A stretch of 64,000 bases of DNA from the NCBI GenBank assembly GCA_016713325.1, contig JADJPJ010000002.1, positions 372,001 to 436,000 on the forward strand, written 5' to 3'. Shown here one piece after another: positions 35,355 to 44,403 of the stretch; the stretch's first letter is position 1; every line of letters starts with the position of its first letter. Origin of the DNA: Candidatus Flexifilum affinis. GTDB taxonomy: Bacteria; Chloroflexota; Anaerolineae; Aggregatilineales; Phototrophicaceae. The position numbers and the translations under genes were made by a program. The notes under the pieces were generated by a model. The model ran no database searches. It had not been told where the DNA came from and saw only the letters and a list, made by a program, of their open reading frames with translations.

Positions 35355-36137
35355 ATGTGCATTGCGATCAGCGAGGGGACTCTGGCAGCGGCCGCACCGG
35401 GCGCCGAGGCCGATATCGCGACCTTGTTCGACCGCGCGGCTGCTCTGGGGGCGGACGGCGTCGAACTTGACGGGGCGGGGCTGGAGAACCGGATCGAAAC
35501 GGTGGCCGAGGCGATGCAGCGCACCGGCGTGGCGGTGGCCGGCATCGACTTTGGCCGACAGGGGGCGCTGCTTTCGCCGGATGTGAACGAGCGCGAGGCG
35601 GCGCTGGAACGGCTGCGCAGCAACATCACCTGCGCCGTCGATCTGGACGCGGCCGGGGTGGTGGTCGTGCCACATTACGGGCCGGTCAGCATGCCCGATC
35701 TGGCGCCGTGGATGGCGCCCGGTGAGCTGCATGCCGAGATGCTCCACATGCATCTGCGCACGCTCTCCGACTTCTGCCGCGCGCTGGGCAGTCGGCTGTT
35801 CATTCAGACGGCGGCCGCGGCTGAGACCGGGTTTATCTGGCGGCTGGAGCAGGCCGGCGCGGTGGTCAAGCGCATCAAGCATCGCGATATTCAGATCGGC
35901 GTCGATCTGGGATGTCTGGTTGATGAAGGCGGCGACCCGGCGGAGAAGCTACGGACGCTGGCCACCCACCTGGGTTACGTCCGACTGCCCGCCGAGGCGG
36001 TGAATCGCCTGGAAATGCCGGCCGTCGTCGAGGTGCTGAAGAGCGCGGGCAACGTGGCGTGGATCAGTCTGCGCGGAGAGAACGCGGAGTCGCTGCACAG
36101 CGCTGCGGATCGGCTGCGTGGTGCGCTCTCAGCCTGA
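35355..36137 (+). CDS. Sugar-phosphate isomerase/epimerase-like TIM-barrel protein
   Basis: A 260-residue xylose-isomerase-like TIM barrel. Visible elements are FDRAAALGADGVELDG near the start, AGVVVVPHYGP, LGSRLFIQTAAAAETGF and QIGVDLGCLVDEGGDP. The usual metal-binding Glu/Asp/His set is incomplete (IQTA replaces the common IEN/IEP), so its activity is doubtful. AAGGGGG precedes the ATG. It follows the NUDIX gene closely. Confidence 0.68.
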   Translation: MCIAISEGTLAAAAPGAEADIATLFDRAAALGADGVELDGAGLENRIETVAEAMQRTGVAVAGIDFGRQGALLSPDVNEREAALERLRSNITCAVDLDAAGVVVVPHYGPVSMPDLAPWMAPGELHAEMLHMHLRTLSDFCRALGSRLFIQTAAAAETGFIWRLEQAGAVVKRIKHRDIQIGVDLGCLVDEGGDPAEKLRTLATHLGYVRLPAEAVNRLEMPAVVEVLKSAGNVAWISLRGENAESLHSAADRLRGALSA

Positions 36138-36215
36138 ATTGGCCAGACCAGGGATGACAATTGCCCCGGTTTTTGCGAAACTAAAGGCAGTGACCCAGAG
36201 AACAACTGACAATCA

Positions 36216-37244
36216 ATGACAGCAGATTTCCTGAAACCGCTCGAAATCGACGGCGTCGTCATCGATACGCCGCTCACGCTCGCCCCCATGGCCGGGCAGA
36301 CGAATCACGCCATGCGCATGATGTGCCGCCTGCAGGGCGACTGCGGGCTGGTGACGACAGAACTGATGAGCAGTGTGGCGCTATCCTACCGGACGCCGCG
36401 ATCGTACGCGATGTTCGACTGGCAGCCCAAAGAAAACCCGTTGTCGGTGCAGCTCTTCGGCGCCGATCTGAAGATGATGGCCGACGCCGCTCAGTTGGTC
36501 GTGGACGATGGCGCGGCCATGGTCGACGTCAACATGGGCTGCTGGGTGCCAAAGGTGGCCAAGACCGGCGCGGGCGCGGCGCTGATGCGCGACGTATGCA
36601 CGGCCACGACGGTGGTCAAGGCGGTGGTCGACGCGGTCAAGGTGCCGGTGACGGTGAAGGTGCGCGCGGGCTGGGACCCAACCAACCCGACAGCGGTCGA
36701 GTTTGCCAGAGCGGCGCAGGATGTGGGCGTCAAAGCGATCGCCGTGCATGCGCGCTTTGCCGTGCAGGGCTTCAGCGGCCAGCCGGACTGGAGCTGGATT
36801 CGCAAGGTGAAAGAGGCGGTGAGCATCCCGGTGATCGGCAACGGCGACGTGCGCACCGCCGAGGACACCCGCCGCATGTTCGAAGAGACGGGCTGCGACG
36901 CCGTGATGATCGGGCGAGCGGCGCTGGGGCGTCCGTGGGTGTTCAAGCACATCGCCCACAAGCTGCGCACCGGCGAGGATCTGCCGGACCCGCTGCCGTC
37001 GGAGAAGATCGCCATGTGCCTTCAGCATGCGCGGATCACGCTGGAGGCGACCCGGCTGCCGATTCGACAGGCGATACTGGAGATGCGCGGGCAGCTTTCG
37101 CAGTACAGCTTCGGCGTGCCCGGCGCGGCACAGATCCGCGACCAACTGGTGCGGATGAACTCACTGGACGATGTCGAACGGGTGCTGCTGCCGGTGCTGG
37201 AGCGCGAACGGGCGCGCGAGGCGGCGCTGCAAGGGGTGGCGTAG
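36216..37244 (+). CDS. dus: tRNA-dihydrouridine synthase
   Basis: A 342-residue flavin enzyme that reduces uridines in the tRNA D-loop using NADPH. It has the FMN barrel start [30 protein letters not shown] with the catalytic Cys109, [32 protein letters not shown] and [13 protein letters not shown]. Two oddities: the residue after the catalytic Cys is Trp (GCWVPK) where the family almost always has Pro, and the usual HGRTR is HARFA. These could change substrate recognition or mark a divergent subfamily. There is no clear ribosome-binding site at the ATG. Confidence 0.86.
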   Translation: MTADFLKPLEIDGVVIDTPLTLAPMAGQTNHAMRMMCRLQGDCGLVTTELMSSVALSYRTPRSYAMFDWQPKENPLSVQLFGADLKMMADAAQLVVDDGAAMVDVNMGCWVPKVAKTGAGAALMRDVCTATTVVKAVVDAVKVPVTVKVRAGWDPTNPTAVEFARAAQDVGVKAIAVHARFAVQGFSGQPDWSWIRKVKEAVSIPVIGNGDVRTAEDTRRMFEETGCDAVMIGRAALGRPWVFKHIAHKLRTGEDLPDPLPSEKIAMCLQHARITLEATRLPIRQAILEMRGQLSQYSFGVPGAAQIRDQLVRMNSLDDVERVLLPVLERERAREAALQGVA

Positions 37245-37277
37245 TCCAGAGTCGCCCCTTCCACCGATGCGTCGTAG

Positions 37278-37298
37278 GGGCGAGGCGTCGCCTCGCCC
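37278..37298. repeat. Perfect 10-bp palindrome of the GTAGGGGCG repeat family
   Basis: GGGCGAGGCG-T-CGCCTCGCCC lies between the convergent dus and tat genes. It is preceded by CGTAGG, matching the element at 28521-28591. It may act as a bidirectional terminator. Confidence 0.65.
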
Positions 37299-37311
37299 AA
37301 CCACCATGCCT

Positions 37312-37890
37312 CTATGAGTCGCCGGCGGGATCGTCTTTGAGCGTTGACCAGGAGCCAAAGTCGGCGCCGCTGTCCGGGGGCGAACCGCCGGAGTCGCTGG
37401 AGGCGGGCGGGACTGACGGCGCCGCCGCCGGGGCAGGCTTGCCATTCTGAGCTGCCGCAGCGGGCTTGGCGGCTGGGACTGGCGGTTTGGCCGGGGTCGC
37501 ACCCTTGCCGGGGGGCGTCTGGATGGACTTGGTCTGCGATTTCAGATCCGACCACGAGCCGACTGAAGTTGAGTCCTTGACGCTGTTGACATCCTGCTGC
37601 ACGGCCTCGAGCGATTCCTTGACCGGCTTGGTGACCGGCGCCAGCGCCCGCTCGACCTCCTGGCGAATGTTCGCTCTGGTCGGCGGCTGGGTGGGCACCT
37701 TGATGTCCACGCCGGCCTGATCGAGTTCCTTCTGCAGAACGGCCGCCGTCTCACTCCACATCCGCCGCAGCGTGGCGACGTACTGCCCTAACTTATACGA
37801 CCACGCGATCATCCGCTGCGGGCCGGCCACCAGCAGCATGATGATCAGGATCGCGATCAATTCCCAGGCGCCAACGCCAAAGAGTTCCAT
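37312..37890 (-). CDS. tatB: TatA/TatB-like Sec-independent translocase subunit
   Basis: A 192-residue protein with the Tat architecture: a short periplasmic tip, one membrane helix (about 8-24, AWELIAILIIMLLVAGP), a hinge (GPQ) and an amphipathic helix (YKLGQYVATLRRMWSE). A long Ala/Pro/Lys-rich tail follows. The motif SWSDLK (about 112) recurs as SWSTLK (about 182) at the C-terminal end. It helps export folded, twin-arginine proteins; one likely client is the molybdoenzyme at 44983-46149. TatA and TatB cannot be told apart by sequence here. Confidence 0.82.
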   Translation of the reverse strand: MELFGVGAWELIAILIIMLLVAGPQRMIAWSYKLGQYVATLRRMWSETAAVLQKELDQAGVDIKVPTQPPTRANIRQEVERALAPVTKPVKESLEAVQQDVNSVKDSTSVGSWSDLKSQTKSIQTPPGKGATPAKPPVPAAKPAAAAQNGKPAPAAAPSVPPASSDSGGSPPDSGADFGSWSTLKDDPAGDS

Positions 37891-37992
37891 AGTTCACCCT
37901 CACAATACCCCCCATTATACATTTCTATACAGCCGGAAAGGTGGCAAAGGTCACAGATGAACGATTGAGCGGGAGATTCGGTATCTTCTATA

Positions 37993-39924
37993 ATGAACAT
38001 GACGGAAAGTATTGCGGAGACTGAAGATTTGGCGTTGAAGAGGCCACTCTTCTTTGCAGCCCTCATCGCAGTCCTGTTGTTATCGTCGGCTACCCGCATC
38101 ATCAACGTCAGCGGCTGGCCTCTCTGGACAGACGAAGCATGGAGTATCTGGGCGGCACACGACCTGCCGCTCGACGAAGTCATCAACCGGCTCGCCGCCG
38201 ACCGCCATCCGCCCGCCTATTTCATCGCACTCAACCTCTGGTCATCGGTCGCGGGCGATTCGCGGCTGGCCCTGCGCTTTGTCAACATCCTGGCCGGCGT
38301 GCTGACGGTCGCCGTCACTTACCGCATCGGCGCGGCGACCTTCGGCCGGCGCGCGGGGCTGTACGGCGCGCTGTTCCTGTCGGTGCTCAGCCTGCCGGTC
38401 TACTACTCGCAGGAAGTGCGGCATTACGGCTGGCTGACTCTGGCCGTGGCGCTGATGTCGCTGACCTTTCTGCGCGTCTTGAAAAGACCCACCCGCGGCC
38501 GCCTGATCGTTTATGCGCTCAGCGTGGCGTTCATGCTGTACACCCAGTACCTGGGCGTCCTGCTGCTGGCGGTTCAGGGAGTCTATTCGCTGTTGTTCTG
38601 GCGGGCCGAGGTGCGGATCAAGGTGCGGATGGTCTCAGCCTGGGTTCTGGCTGGCCTGCTGATCGTGCCCTGGGGGGTGGTGATGGCCGGGCACCTGGCT
38701 AATCTGCTGGGCAGCGGTGGCCTGAGCAACTACCCGGAGCGCTACGCCTCGACACTGGACAACCTCATTGATGTGCCGAACTTGTTGTTCGACGGGCAGT
38801 TGGCGCTGCTGGGCGGCGCGTACCTCATCGGCGTGTACGGGCTGATCTGCGAATGGCGGGAGCGTCGCGCCGGGAACGCACCCGCTCGGACTGCCGGAGG
38901 AGAACTGCTCACGAGCCGGCATACCGCCTATGTCGTCCTGGGTGGCGCCGGGCTATATGCCGCGATGTTCGTGGTCAACAACTGGATCGGGCTGCTGGCG
39001 CCGCGCGGCATGGTCTTCCTGATGCCGCTGCTGGTGGTGGTGTGCGGCGCGGGGATCGCCCGGCTGCGTGAGGCCCAGCCGCGGCTGATCCTGGCCGGGG
39101 CCGCGCTGGCCGCCATTGTCGGGACGTACACCCCGCCGCAGCCACGCATCGCTGCGGACGCGGTGGCGGCGCAGATCGCGGCCGGGGCGAGCGCTGGCGA
39201 CCTGGTCATTCTAGAGATGGACTGGGACAACTACACCCTCGACTACGAGATGCGCCAGTTCGGCGTCAACGCCGACGTCTTCCTGACCTGGCGCAAAAAA
39301 GACTACCGCGACCCGGACGCGCCCGGCCTGTTCAGTGCCGAGCCGCTATTCTCGCGGTTCCGGCGCATCTGGGCGGTGCACTGGCTCCAGCCGCCGGAGA
39401 TGCTGGATCGGCTGATGGCCGGGGCCGACGGATACCGGCTGGCTCGGTGGATCGACGTGCCGCTGGGCGATCAGTGGGGGACGCGTTTCGAGGACAACAC
39501 GGCGACGGTGGCGCTGTTCGAGCGGGTCAACGCCGAGGGCGAGATCGCCCGCTTTGACAAGCGTTTCATCCTGCACGATGCGCTGTTCGATACCTCATCC
39601 ATGCCTGGAGAGACCGTCGTGGTCGATCTATGGTGGTCGGCGCTGGAGCCGGCCGCGCTGGATTATTCGGCCGGCGTGTATCTGTTGGACGAGTCGGGCA
39701 CAGTGGTCGCACAGGACGATGCCGCGATGGGCGACCGGGCCACCAGCCAGTGGGCGGTGGACGAATTGACGTTTGACCGGCACCCGCTGATCCTGCCGGC
39801 CGATCTGCCACCGGGGCAGTACGATCTGGCGGTCAGCGTCTACTGGTACGCCGATCCGCAGCCGCTTCCCACCGACGGAGGACCGCTGGCGGTGGTGGGG
39901 GCGGTGGAGATCAATGCAGGGTAA
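37993..39924 (+). CDS. GT39/ArnT-type integral membrane glycosyltransferase
   Basis: A 643-residue protein with about ten to twelve membrane helices in the first 370 residues. The first extracellular loop holds WTDEAWS (Asp47, Glu48) and the later RHPPAYF, the catalytic and lipid-donor motifs of PMT/ArnT-type enzymes that use polyprenyl-phosphate sugars. The last 270 residues are soluble and end in a beta domain (about 540-640). Two ATGs (37993, 37999) follow closely on a TATAAT (37989-37994). The DNA for the last 100 residues is duplicated at 40586-40886. Confidence 0.82.
   Translation: MNMTESIAETEDLALKRPLFFAALIAVLLLSSATRIINVSGWPLWTDEAWSIWAAHDLPLDEVINRLAADRHPPAYFIALNLWSSVAGDSRLALRFVNILAGVLTVAVTYRIGAATFGRRAGLYGALFLSVLSLPVYYSQEVRHYGWLTLAVALMSLTFLRVLKRPTRGRLIVYALSVAFMLYTQYLGVLLLAVQGVYSLLFWRAEVRIKVRMVSAWVLAGLLIVPWGVVMAGHLANLLGSGGLSNYPERYASTLDNLIDVPNLLFDGQLALLGGAYLIGVYGLICEWRERRAGNAPARTAGGELLTSRHTAYVVLGGAGLYAAMFVVNNWIGLLAPRGMVFLMPLLVVVCGAGIARLREAQPRLILAGAALAAIVGTYTPPQPRIAADAVAAQIAAGASAGDLVILEMDWDNYTLDYEMRQFGVNADVFLTWRKKDYRDPDAPGLFSAEPLFSRFRRIWAVHWLQPPEMLDRLMAGADGYRLARWIDVPLGDQWGTRFEDNTATVALFERVNAEGEIARFDKRFILHDALFDTSSMPGETVVVDLWWSALEPAALDYSAGVYLLDESGTVVAQDDAAMGDRATSQWAVDELTFDRHPLILPADLPPGQYDLAVSVYWYADPQPLPTDGGPLAVVGAVEINAG
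39615..39908 (+). repeat. Left copy of a ~300-bp direct duplication
   Basis: This segment encodes the C-terminal beta domain of the GT39 enzyme. It matches 40586-40879 at a constant offset of 971 bases with only scattered substitutions, including uninterrupted identical runs of tens of bases. Confidence 0.9.
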
Positions 39925-39937
39925 CGAAATGGCGATC

Positions 39938-40531
39938 TCAGCCGATTTGCTCAAAGGCGTATTCAACGCTCTTGAGCGTTTCGATGTGTTTTTCGATGAC
40001 TTCTGTCAACCAGGATGGCATCGCATTCGAGAGTGCAAAGTCGAGCAGCACTTGGGCATTAGCTGAGTCCTGAATCTCCTCTGTGATGATGCGAAGAAGG
40101 GTATGCCTCAGTCGTATGAGCGGACCGTCGGTTATCTTCCAGAGGGCCGCGAAGTCTTCAAGTATCAGCTCGTGGGACTTTGCTTGACATGCCAGTCTGA
40201 GGCGGGCAGTGTGCACGATGTAGCTCTGGCGCGGGGTCAGGCCGCTGAGCCCGATGACCTGTGCATAGGTTTTGATTGCGGGTTCGCGATAGCCCGCCCG
40301 TTCGAGGGCTCCAGCTCTGTCCATAAGCACAGGAATAGAGTCAGGAAAACGCGACGCGAGGCGACGGCGGTAGGCAAGGATTTCGTGTTTCTCGGATTCA
40401 CTCAGCAGTAGAAGAACCTCGCTTGTTGGCTCAAGCAGAGCGGCCGCTCGGAAATCTGTGCGAGCTCCCTCCATGTCGTCCCGTTCATACTTGTCACGCG
40501 CCCGCTGAAGTATTGTTGCTTCGTCTTCCAT
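39938..40531 (-). CDS. TPR-like hypothetical protein between duplicated segments
   Basis: The ATG at 40531 has GAGGTG just upstream and is preferred to ATGs at 40546 and 40576. The protein, about 197 residues, is helical and soluble. It opens like a TPR (ERDDMEGARTDFRAAALLEP) and continues with similar helix pairs (RAGALERAGYREPAIKTYAQ). There is no membrane segment or known family. It lies on the opposite strand, exactly between the two copies of the GT39 C-terminal segment. Its base composition is visibly less GC-rich than its neighbours, which suggests acquisition. Confidence 0.66.
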   Translation of the reverse strand: MEDEATILQRARDKYERDDMEGARTDFRAAALLEPTSEVLLLLSESEKHEILAYRRRLASRFPDSIPVLMDRAGALERAGYREPAIKTYAQVIGLSGLTPRQSYIVHTARLRLACQAKSHELILEDFAALWKITDGPLIRLRHTLLRIITEEIQDSANAQVLLDFALSNAMPSWLTEVIEKHIETLKSVEYAFEQIG

Positions 40532-40574
40532 GCGCCACCTCTGCATGAATCCGCTGCCCAGGCCCCAGCATAAC

Positions 40575-40907
40575 ATGCAATTGTCTGTCGCGGTCGATCT
40601 GTGGTGGTCGGCGCTGGAGCCGTCCGCGCTGGATTATTCGGCCGGCGTGTATCTGTTGGACGAGTCGGGCACAGTGGTCGCACAGGACGATGCTGCGATG
40701 GGCGACCGGGCCACCAGCCAGTGGGTGGTGGACGAATTGACGTTTGACCGGCACTCGCTGGTCCTGCCAGCCGATCTGCCGCCGGGGCAGTACGATCTGG
40801 CCGTTAGCGTCTACTGGTACGCCGATCCGCAGCCGCTGGTCACGGACAGCGGAACGCTGGCTGTGGTGGGGAGGCTAGAGGTGGTGAATCCTATTCCTGG
40901 CTCGTGA
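40575..40907 (+). pseudogene. Orphan copy of the GT39 C-terminal beta domain
   Basis: From an ATG at 40575 the frame encodes 110 residues nearly identical to residues about 541-640 of the GT39 protein (both contain LDYSAGVYLLDESGTVVAQD), then ends with a short unique tail. It has no signal, no membrane part and no ribosome-binding site. It is most simply a fragment left by duplication. The frame is open and substitutions are few, so it is recent or still selected. Confidence 0.75.
40586..40879 (+). repeat. Right copy of the ~300-bp direct duplication
   Basis: See 39615-39908. The similarity fades near 40875. Confidence 0.9.
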
Positions 40908-40918
40908 TGGCCAGCCCA

Positions 40919-41416
40919 CTATAGATAAGCAAATGGCTCAGCGCCGTCATAGTGATCCAGGGAAGTCGAAACGACTCCGTGTTCCAAACCCATATAGAGG
41001 AGGATGAGCATTCCCTGATCGATTTCAAGCGTGGAACCACCTTCAAATAGCCGTATCAGCGGCTCATAGGGATCGGGCAGGTCGTGAGCCCGCACCTCTG
41101 GAGTATCGGCAATCAACATCCACAAAAGATATTGGACGAGTGCGATCCGAGTCCATATGCGCTCGAAAGCTCTTCTGTCGCCCGTGATACGCTCACCCTC
41201 TACAGTTAACTCCAGATCGGGACGGAAACGGTGGGCGAGAGTCGGCCCTGGCCATCTCAGACGTTCAACATTTTCTCCAAGCGCACGGCGCCAGAGTAAT
41301 ATGCGCCTCAAATGCTCCTGCGTTAGCGCGCGCGCCTGTTCAACAGTGTATTCGCGTGACGGACGTTCGATCTCCAATCGTTGAATACGCTCCAGGGCCT
41401 CGTGAAATAGCACCAT
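40919..41416 (-). CDS. Hypothetical small acidic protein
   Basis: The ATG at 41416 follows AAGGA at suitable spacing; the frame extends upstream but without such a site. The 165-residue product is soluble and helical, with an acidic C-terminal half (LPDPYEPLIRLFEGGSTLEI). I do not recognise a family. In size and in the PYEPLIRLFE-GG pattern it recalls small solitary proteins seen near toxin or surface-protein modules, but this is only an impression. Like the gene at 39938 it is on the minus strand next to the duplicated domain and less GC-rich than the flanks. Confidence 0.6.
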   Translation of the reverse strand: MVLFHEALERIQRLEIERPSREYTVEQARALTQEHLRRILLWRRALGENVERLRWPGPTLAHRFRPDLELTVEGERITGDRRAFERIWTRIALVQYLLWMLIADTPEVRAHDLPDPYEPLIRLFEGGSTLEIDQGMLILLYMGLEHGVVSTSLDHYDGAEPFAYL

Positions 41417-41587
41417 AATGAGGATTCCTTTCCCAACACGAGTACCGACTCGCAACAGTTCGCCGCGTCTGCACGATTCTTGCGCATCGGCTATAATCTG
41501 CAATCAGGCGGTCCCTGCGTGTGAAGTGGTCGAATAAAACCGGACAGGGACGCGCACTTTCGAGGCGGGACCACACCAGGAGCTCTT

Positions 41588-42508
41588 GTGACCCGAAAAG
41601 CCCTTGCTCTGCTTCTCATGCCTGCGCTTTTCGTGATGGCGGCGTGCGGCGGCAGTCCCCAGGATAACAGTCTCGCGGCGACGGCCAGCGCGGCGGTCGT
41701 GAGCACGACGCCACCGCAGCCGACGCCCGAACCCCTCCCGACCAATGACAGCGGCGATCCCCTGGTGGCCCGCGTCAACGGCCAGCCGATCACGCTGGAT
41801 GCCTTCCGGCGTATGGTCGCCCGCTTCCAGGCCGAACCGTCGCTGGCCAACGACCCGGAAGGGCTGCGCGAGGTGGTGCTGCGCACCCTGGTCGAGCAGG
41901 TGCTGATCGAGCAGGAAGCGGCCAGGATGAATGTCACCGTCTCGGAGGCCGACGTCGATGCCGAGGTCGCCCGCATGGTGGAATCGGCCGGAGGGGAGAC
42001 CAACTGGTCGAACTGGCTGAGCCAGAATATGTACACGGCGGAGGAATTCCGCGATCTGCTGCAGGCCACGCTGCTGACCAACCTGGTGCGTGATCAGGTG
42101 ACGGGCGTGCTCGATCAGCCGGTGTCGCAGGTGCACGCGCGGCACATCCTCGTCGCCACCCGTGATGAGGCGACGGCGCTGCTGGTGCGACTGCGTAACC
42201 GCGAGGACTTCGCGGCGCTGGCCGTGGCGTTTTCGCTGGACAGCACCACCAATCTACTCGGCGGCGATCTGGGCTGGTTCACGCAGGAAGAACTGCTGGA
42301 ACCGGATCTGGCGCGCATCGCCTTCGAGTTAGAGCCGAATCAGATTGCCGGTCCGGTCGAGACAGGGCTGGGCTTCCACATTATTCAGACGCTTGAGAAA
42401 GAGGTCCGCCCGGTGGCCGACGAGAAGAAGGCCATCCTGGCGCAGACTCGCTTTGAGCAGTGGCTCGCTTCGTTGGCGGCCGATGCCGCGATCGAGCAGT
42501 ACCTGTAA
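41588..42508 (+). CDS. Parvulin-type peptidyl-prolyl isomerase lipoprotein (PrsA/SurA-like foldase)
   Basis: A 306-residue lipoprotein starting at GTG with AGGAG upstream. The signal peptide ends in FVMAAC (Cys20). After a Pro/Thr linker come a SurA-N/trigger-factor-like helical chaperone region (about 58-175) and one rotamase domain (about 182-278) with HARHILVATRDEA, GGDLGWFTQEEL and GLGFHIIQTLEKE. It should fold proteins just outside the membrane. Two stalked surface proteins follow at 12-base gaps, so they are its likely clients. A TATAAT at 41492-41497 may be its -10 element. Confidence 0.87.
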   Translation: MTRKALALLLMPALFVMAACGGSPQDNSLAATASAAVVSTTPPQPTPEPLPTNDSGDPLVARVNGQPITLDAFRRMVARFQAEPSLANDPEGLREVVLRTLVEQVLIEQEAARMNVTVSEADVDAEVARMVESAGGETNWSNWLSQNMYTAEEFRDLLQATLLTNLVRDQVTGVLDQPVSQVHARHILVATRDEATALLVRLRNREDFAALAVAFSLDSTTNLLGGDLGWFTQEELLEPDLARIAFELEPNQIAGPVETGLGFHIIQTLEKEVRPVADEKKAILAQTRFEQWLASLAADAAIEQYL

Positions 42509-42520
42509 ACGGGGGAAGCT

Positions 42521-43417
42521 ATGAGGCAGGGTAACGCTCTTCTATACAACATCATCTCCTTGATTTTCCTCCTTCTCACCGTGATCGTGCTCGCATGGGT
42601 GGGCTCGCAACTCGCAGGTCCCGCGCCGGCGCCGACGCAGGTCGCTCAGGCCCTGCCGACCGGAATGGTGCTGCCGACCATCACCGCCACCTTCACGCCC
42701 AGCAATACGCCGCCGCCCACGCTGACGTTCACGCCGACGTTCACCCATACGCCAACCGACACGCCCGTGCCGCCGACCGGATCGGCCACGCCGCGTCCGA
42801 CGTTCACGGCGACGCTGACCTTCACGCCGGGGCCGACGGGCACCACGCCGCCCACGGCGACGATCACCCCCAGCGAGACGATCCGCCCGACGGACACCGT
42901 GCCGCCGTCCGCGACGCTGACCTTCACCCCGGTGCCTTCACAGACCATCACGGCGACGCTGCCGTTCACGGCGACGCCGCAGCCGACTTCGACGCCGCTG
43001 CCGACTGCCACCCAGATCGTGACGATCGCGCCGATCGAAGCGCCTTCGCCCTATCCGTTCGCGCTGCGTGACGGCCAGCCGGTGTTCGCCCAGAATTTCG
43101 CCAACACCGCCGGGTGCGCGTGGCAGGGCATCGGCGGGCAGGTGTTCGATCTGAACGATCAACCGCTGCTCGGCGTGACCATCCATGTCTTCGGCAATGG
43201 AGTCGATGCGCGCGTGACCAGCGGCACCAACACCATCTACGGGATCGCCGGGTGGGAGGTGCCCCTCAACTCGATGCTGACTGGCAATTCCTATCTGGTC
43301 GAACTGCTGTCGCCGGCCGGAACGCCCATCTCGCCACAGTTTACCGTCACGTTCACGATGAACGACTGCGCGCGTAACCTGGCGCTGGTGAATTTCAAAC
43401 AGACCCGTCCGCTGTAG
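42521..43417 (+). CDS. Thr/Pro-stalked membrane-anchored surface protein A
   Basis: A 298-residue protein with a short cytoplasmic start, one membrane helix (about 8-32), a Thr/Pro-rich stalk (about 40-168, repeats like TFTPTFTHTPTDTP) and a 110-residue outer domain. The domain has two Cys, in TAGCAWQGIGGQV and MNDCARNLAL, positioned like those in the next protein and probably disulfide-bonded. The domain's GGQVFDLNDQPLLGVTIHV resembles carboxypeptidase-regulatory-like beta folds. No enzyme motif is seen. It lies in an operon with the foldase. Confidence 0.75.
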   Translation: MRQGNALLYNIISLIFLLLTVIVLAWVGSQLAGPAPAPTQVAQALPTGMVLPTITATFTPSNTPPPTLTFTPTFTHTPTDTPVPPTGSATPRPTFTATLTFTPGPTGTTPPTATITPSETIRPTDTVPPSATLTFTPVPSQTITATLPFTATPQPTSTPLPTATQIVTIAPIEAPSPYPFALRDGQPVFAQNFANTAGCAWQGIGGQVFDLNDQPLLGVTIHVFGNGVDARVTSGTNTIYGIAGWEVPLNSMLTGNSYLVELLSPAGTPISPQFTVTFTMNDCARNLALVNFKQTRPL

Positions 43418-43429
43418 ACGGCCAAGCGC

Positions 43430-44308
43430 ATGAGCGAACGACGGACGCAAGACGATAGCGGTGAGCGCGGCGGCCGCGGGCGGCGGCCTGACAGGGCCGA
43501 TCGCTTTCCGCCGCTGCCCGACGAGATGCCGTCTGCTCCCGCGCAGGGGCCGGCGGCGCCGCGTCGTCCCGCGCCGGCTCGCCGCGCTCACCGGCCGTAC
43601 GATCCGCGGCGCAACCGGCTGTACAACGTCGTCACGCTGGTCTTTTCGCTGGGAACGATCCTCGTTCTCGCGATCGTCCTGTTTCTGTGGGACAATTACA
43701 ACTCGCCGATCAATCCGCTGGCGCCGCCGACCCCTCCACCGATCTTCGTCACCGCCACCTACACGCCAACTTTTACCGTGACGCCCGCGCCGACGCTGGC
43801 GCCGAGCGAGACGTATATGCCATCCGTCGCGCCTACGCTGACGCCATCGCTGACCTTCACGCCCGTCGTCCTGGAAGCCTTCATCACGCCACAGGGTACG
43901 CCCGGCACACTTGCGCCCGGTGGATCCGCTTCAGAAGGCGACTTCCCGTATGCGTTGTTCCGGGGCGCGGTGAGCTACCGCACCAACCCGGATACCCGCG
44001 GCGGCTGCCGCTGGACGAGCATCGGCGGGACTGTGCTGGACTACGAAGGCAACCCGGTCAGCGGCTACCAGGTGCGGATTGGGGGCGAAGGTGTGGATCA
44101 GACCGTGTCGACGGGCAGCTCGTCCGGTTTTGGGCCGGGCGGCTTCGAGCTTCAGCTCGGGTCGGAAGCCAGCGCCGCGCTCTTCACCGTCCAGCTTCTC
44201 GACGCGCAGGGCCGGCCGGCCAGCCAGGCCTACCCGGTCAACACGCGCGCGGACTGCGCCTTCAACATCGCGGCGCTGCCGTTCGTCGAGGTCGCCCCAT
44301 CCCCGTAA
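43430..44308 (+). CDS. Thr/Pro-stalked membrane-anchored surface protein B
   Basis: A 292-residue paralogue of the preceding gene, 12 bases downstream. It has a longer Arg/Pro-rich cytoplasmic tail (1-62), one membrane helix (about 64-88), a shorter Thr/Pro stalk (about 98-160) and the same outer domain. Conserved positions include GGCRWTSIGGTVLDYEGNPV and the second Cys in RADCAFNIAALPF. The different cytoplasmic tails suggest different inner partners for similar outer domains. Confidence 0.75.
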   Translation: MSERRTQDDSGERGGRGRRPDRADRFPPLPDEMPSAPAQGPAAPRRPAPARRAHRPYDPRRNRLYNVVTLVFSLGTILVLAIVLFLWDNYNSPINPLAPPTPPPIFVTATYTPTFTVTPAPTLAPSETYMPSVAPTLTPSLTFTPVVLEAFITPQGTPGTLAPGGSASEGDFPYALFRGAVSYRTNPDTRGGCRWTSIGGTVLDYEGNPVSGYQVRIGGEGVDQTVSTGSSSGFGPGGFELQLGSEASAALFTVQLLDAQGRPASQAYPVNTRADCAFNIAALPFVEVAPSP

Positions 44309-44403
44309 CGCTTCGCAGCACAGCGCGACTGTAAGCCTTCATCGCGCCGGCAGTCATGATGCACGTGAGTGCCGTTCGAACGCTTGAGTCGAGAGGAAAC
44401 ACC

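Noticed and set aside
39615..41416. Interpretation as a polymorphic toxin with immunity genes
   Set aside because: No toxin domain, no secretion module, and the small genes run opposite to the repeated domain; kept only as an analogy.
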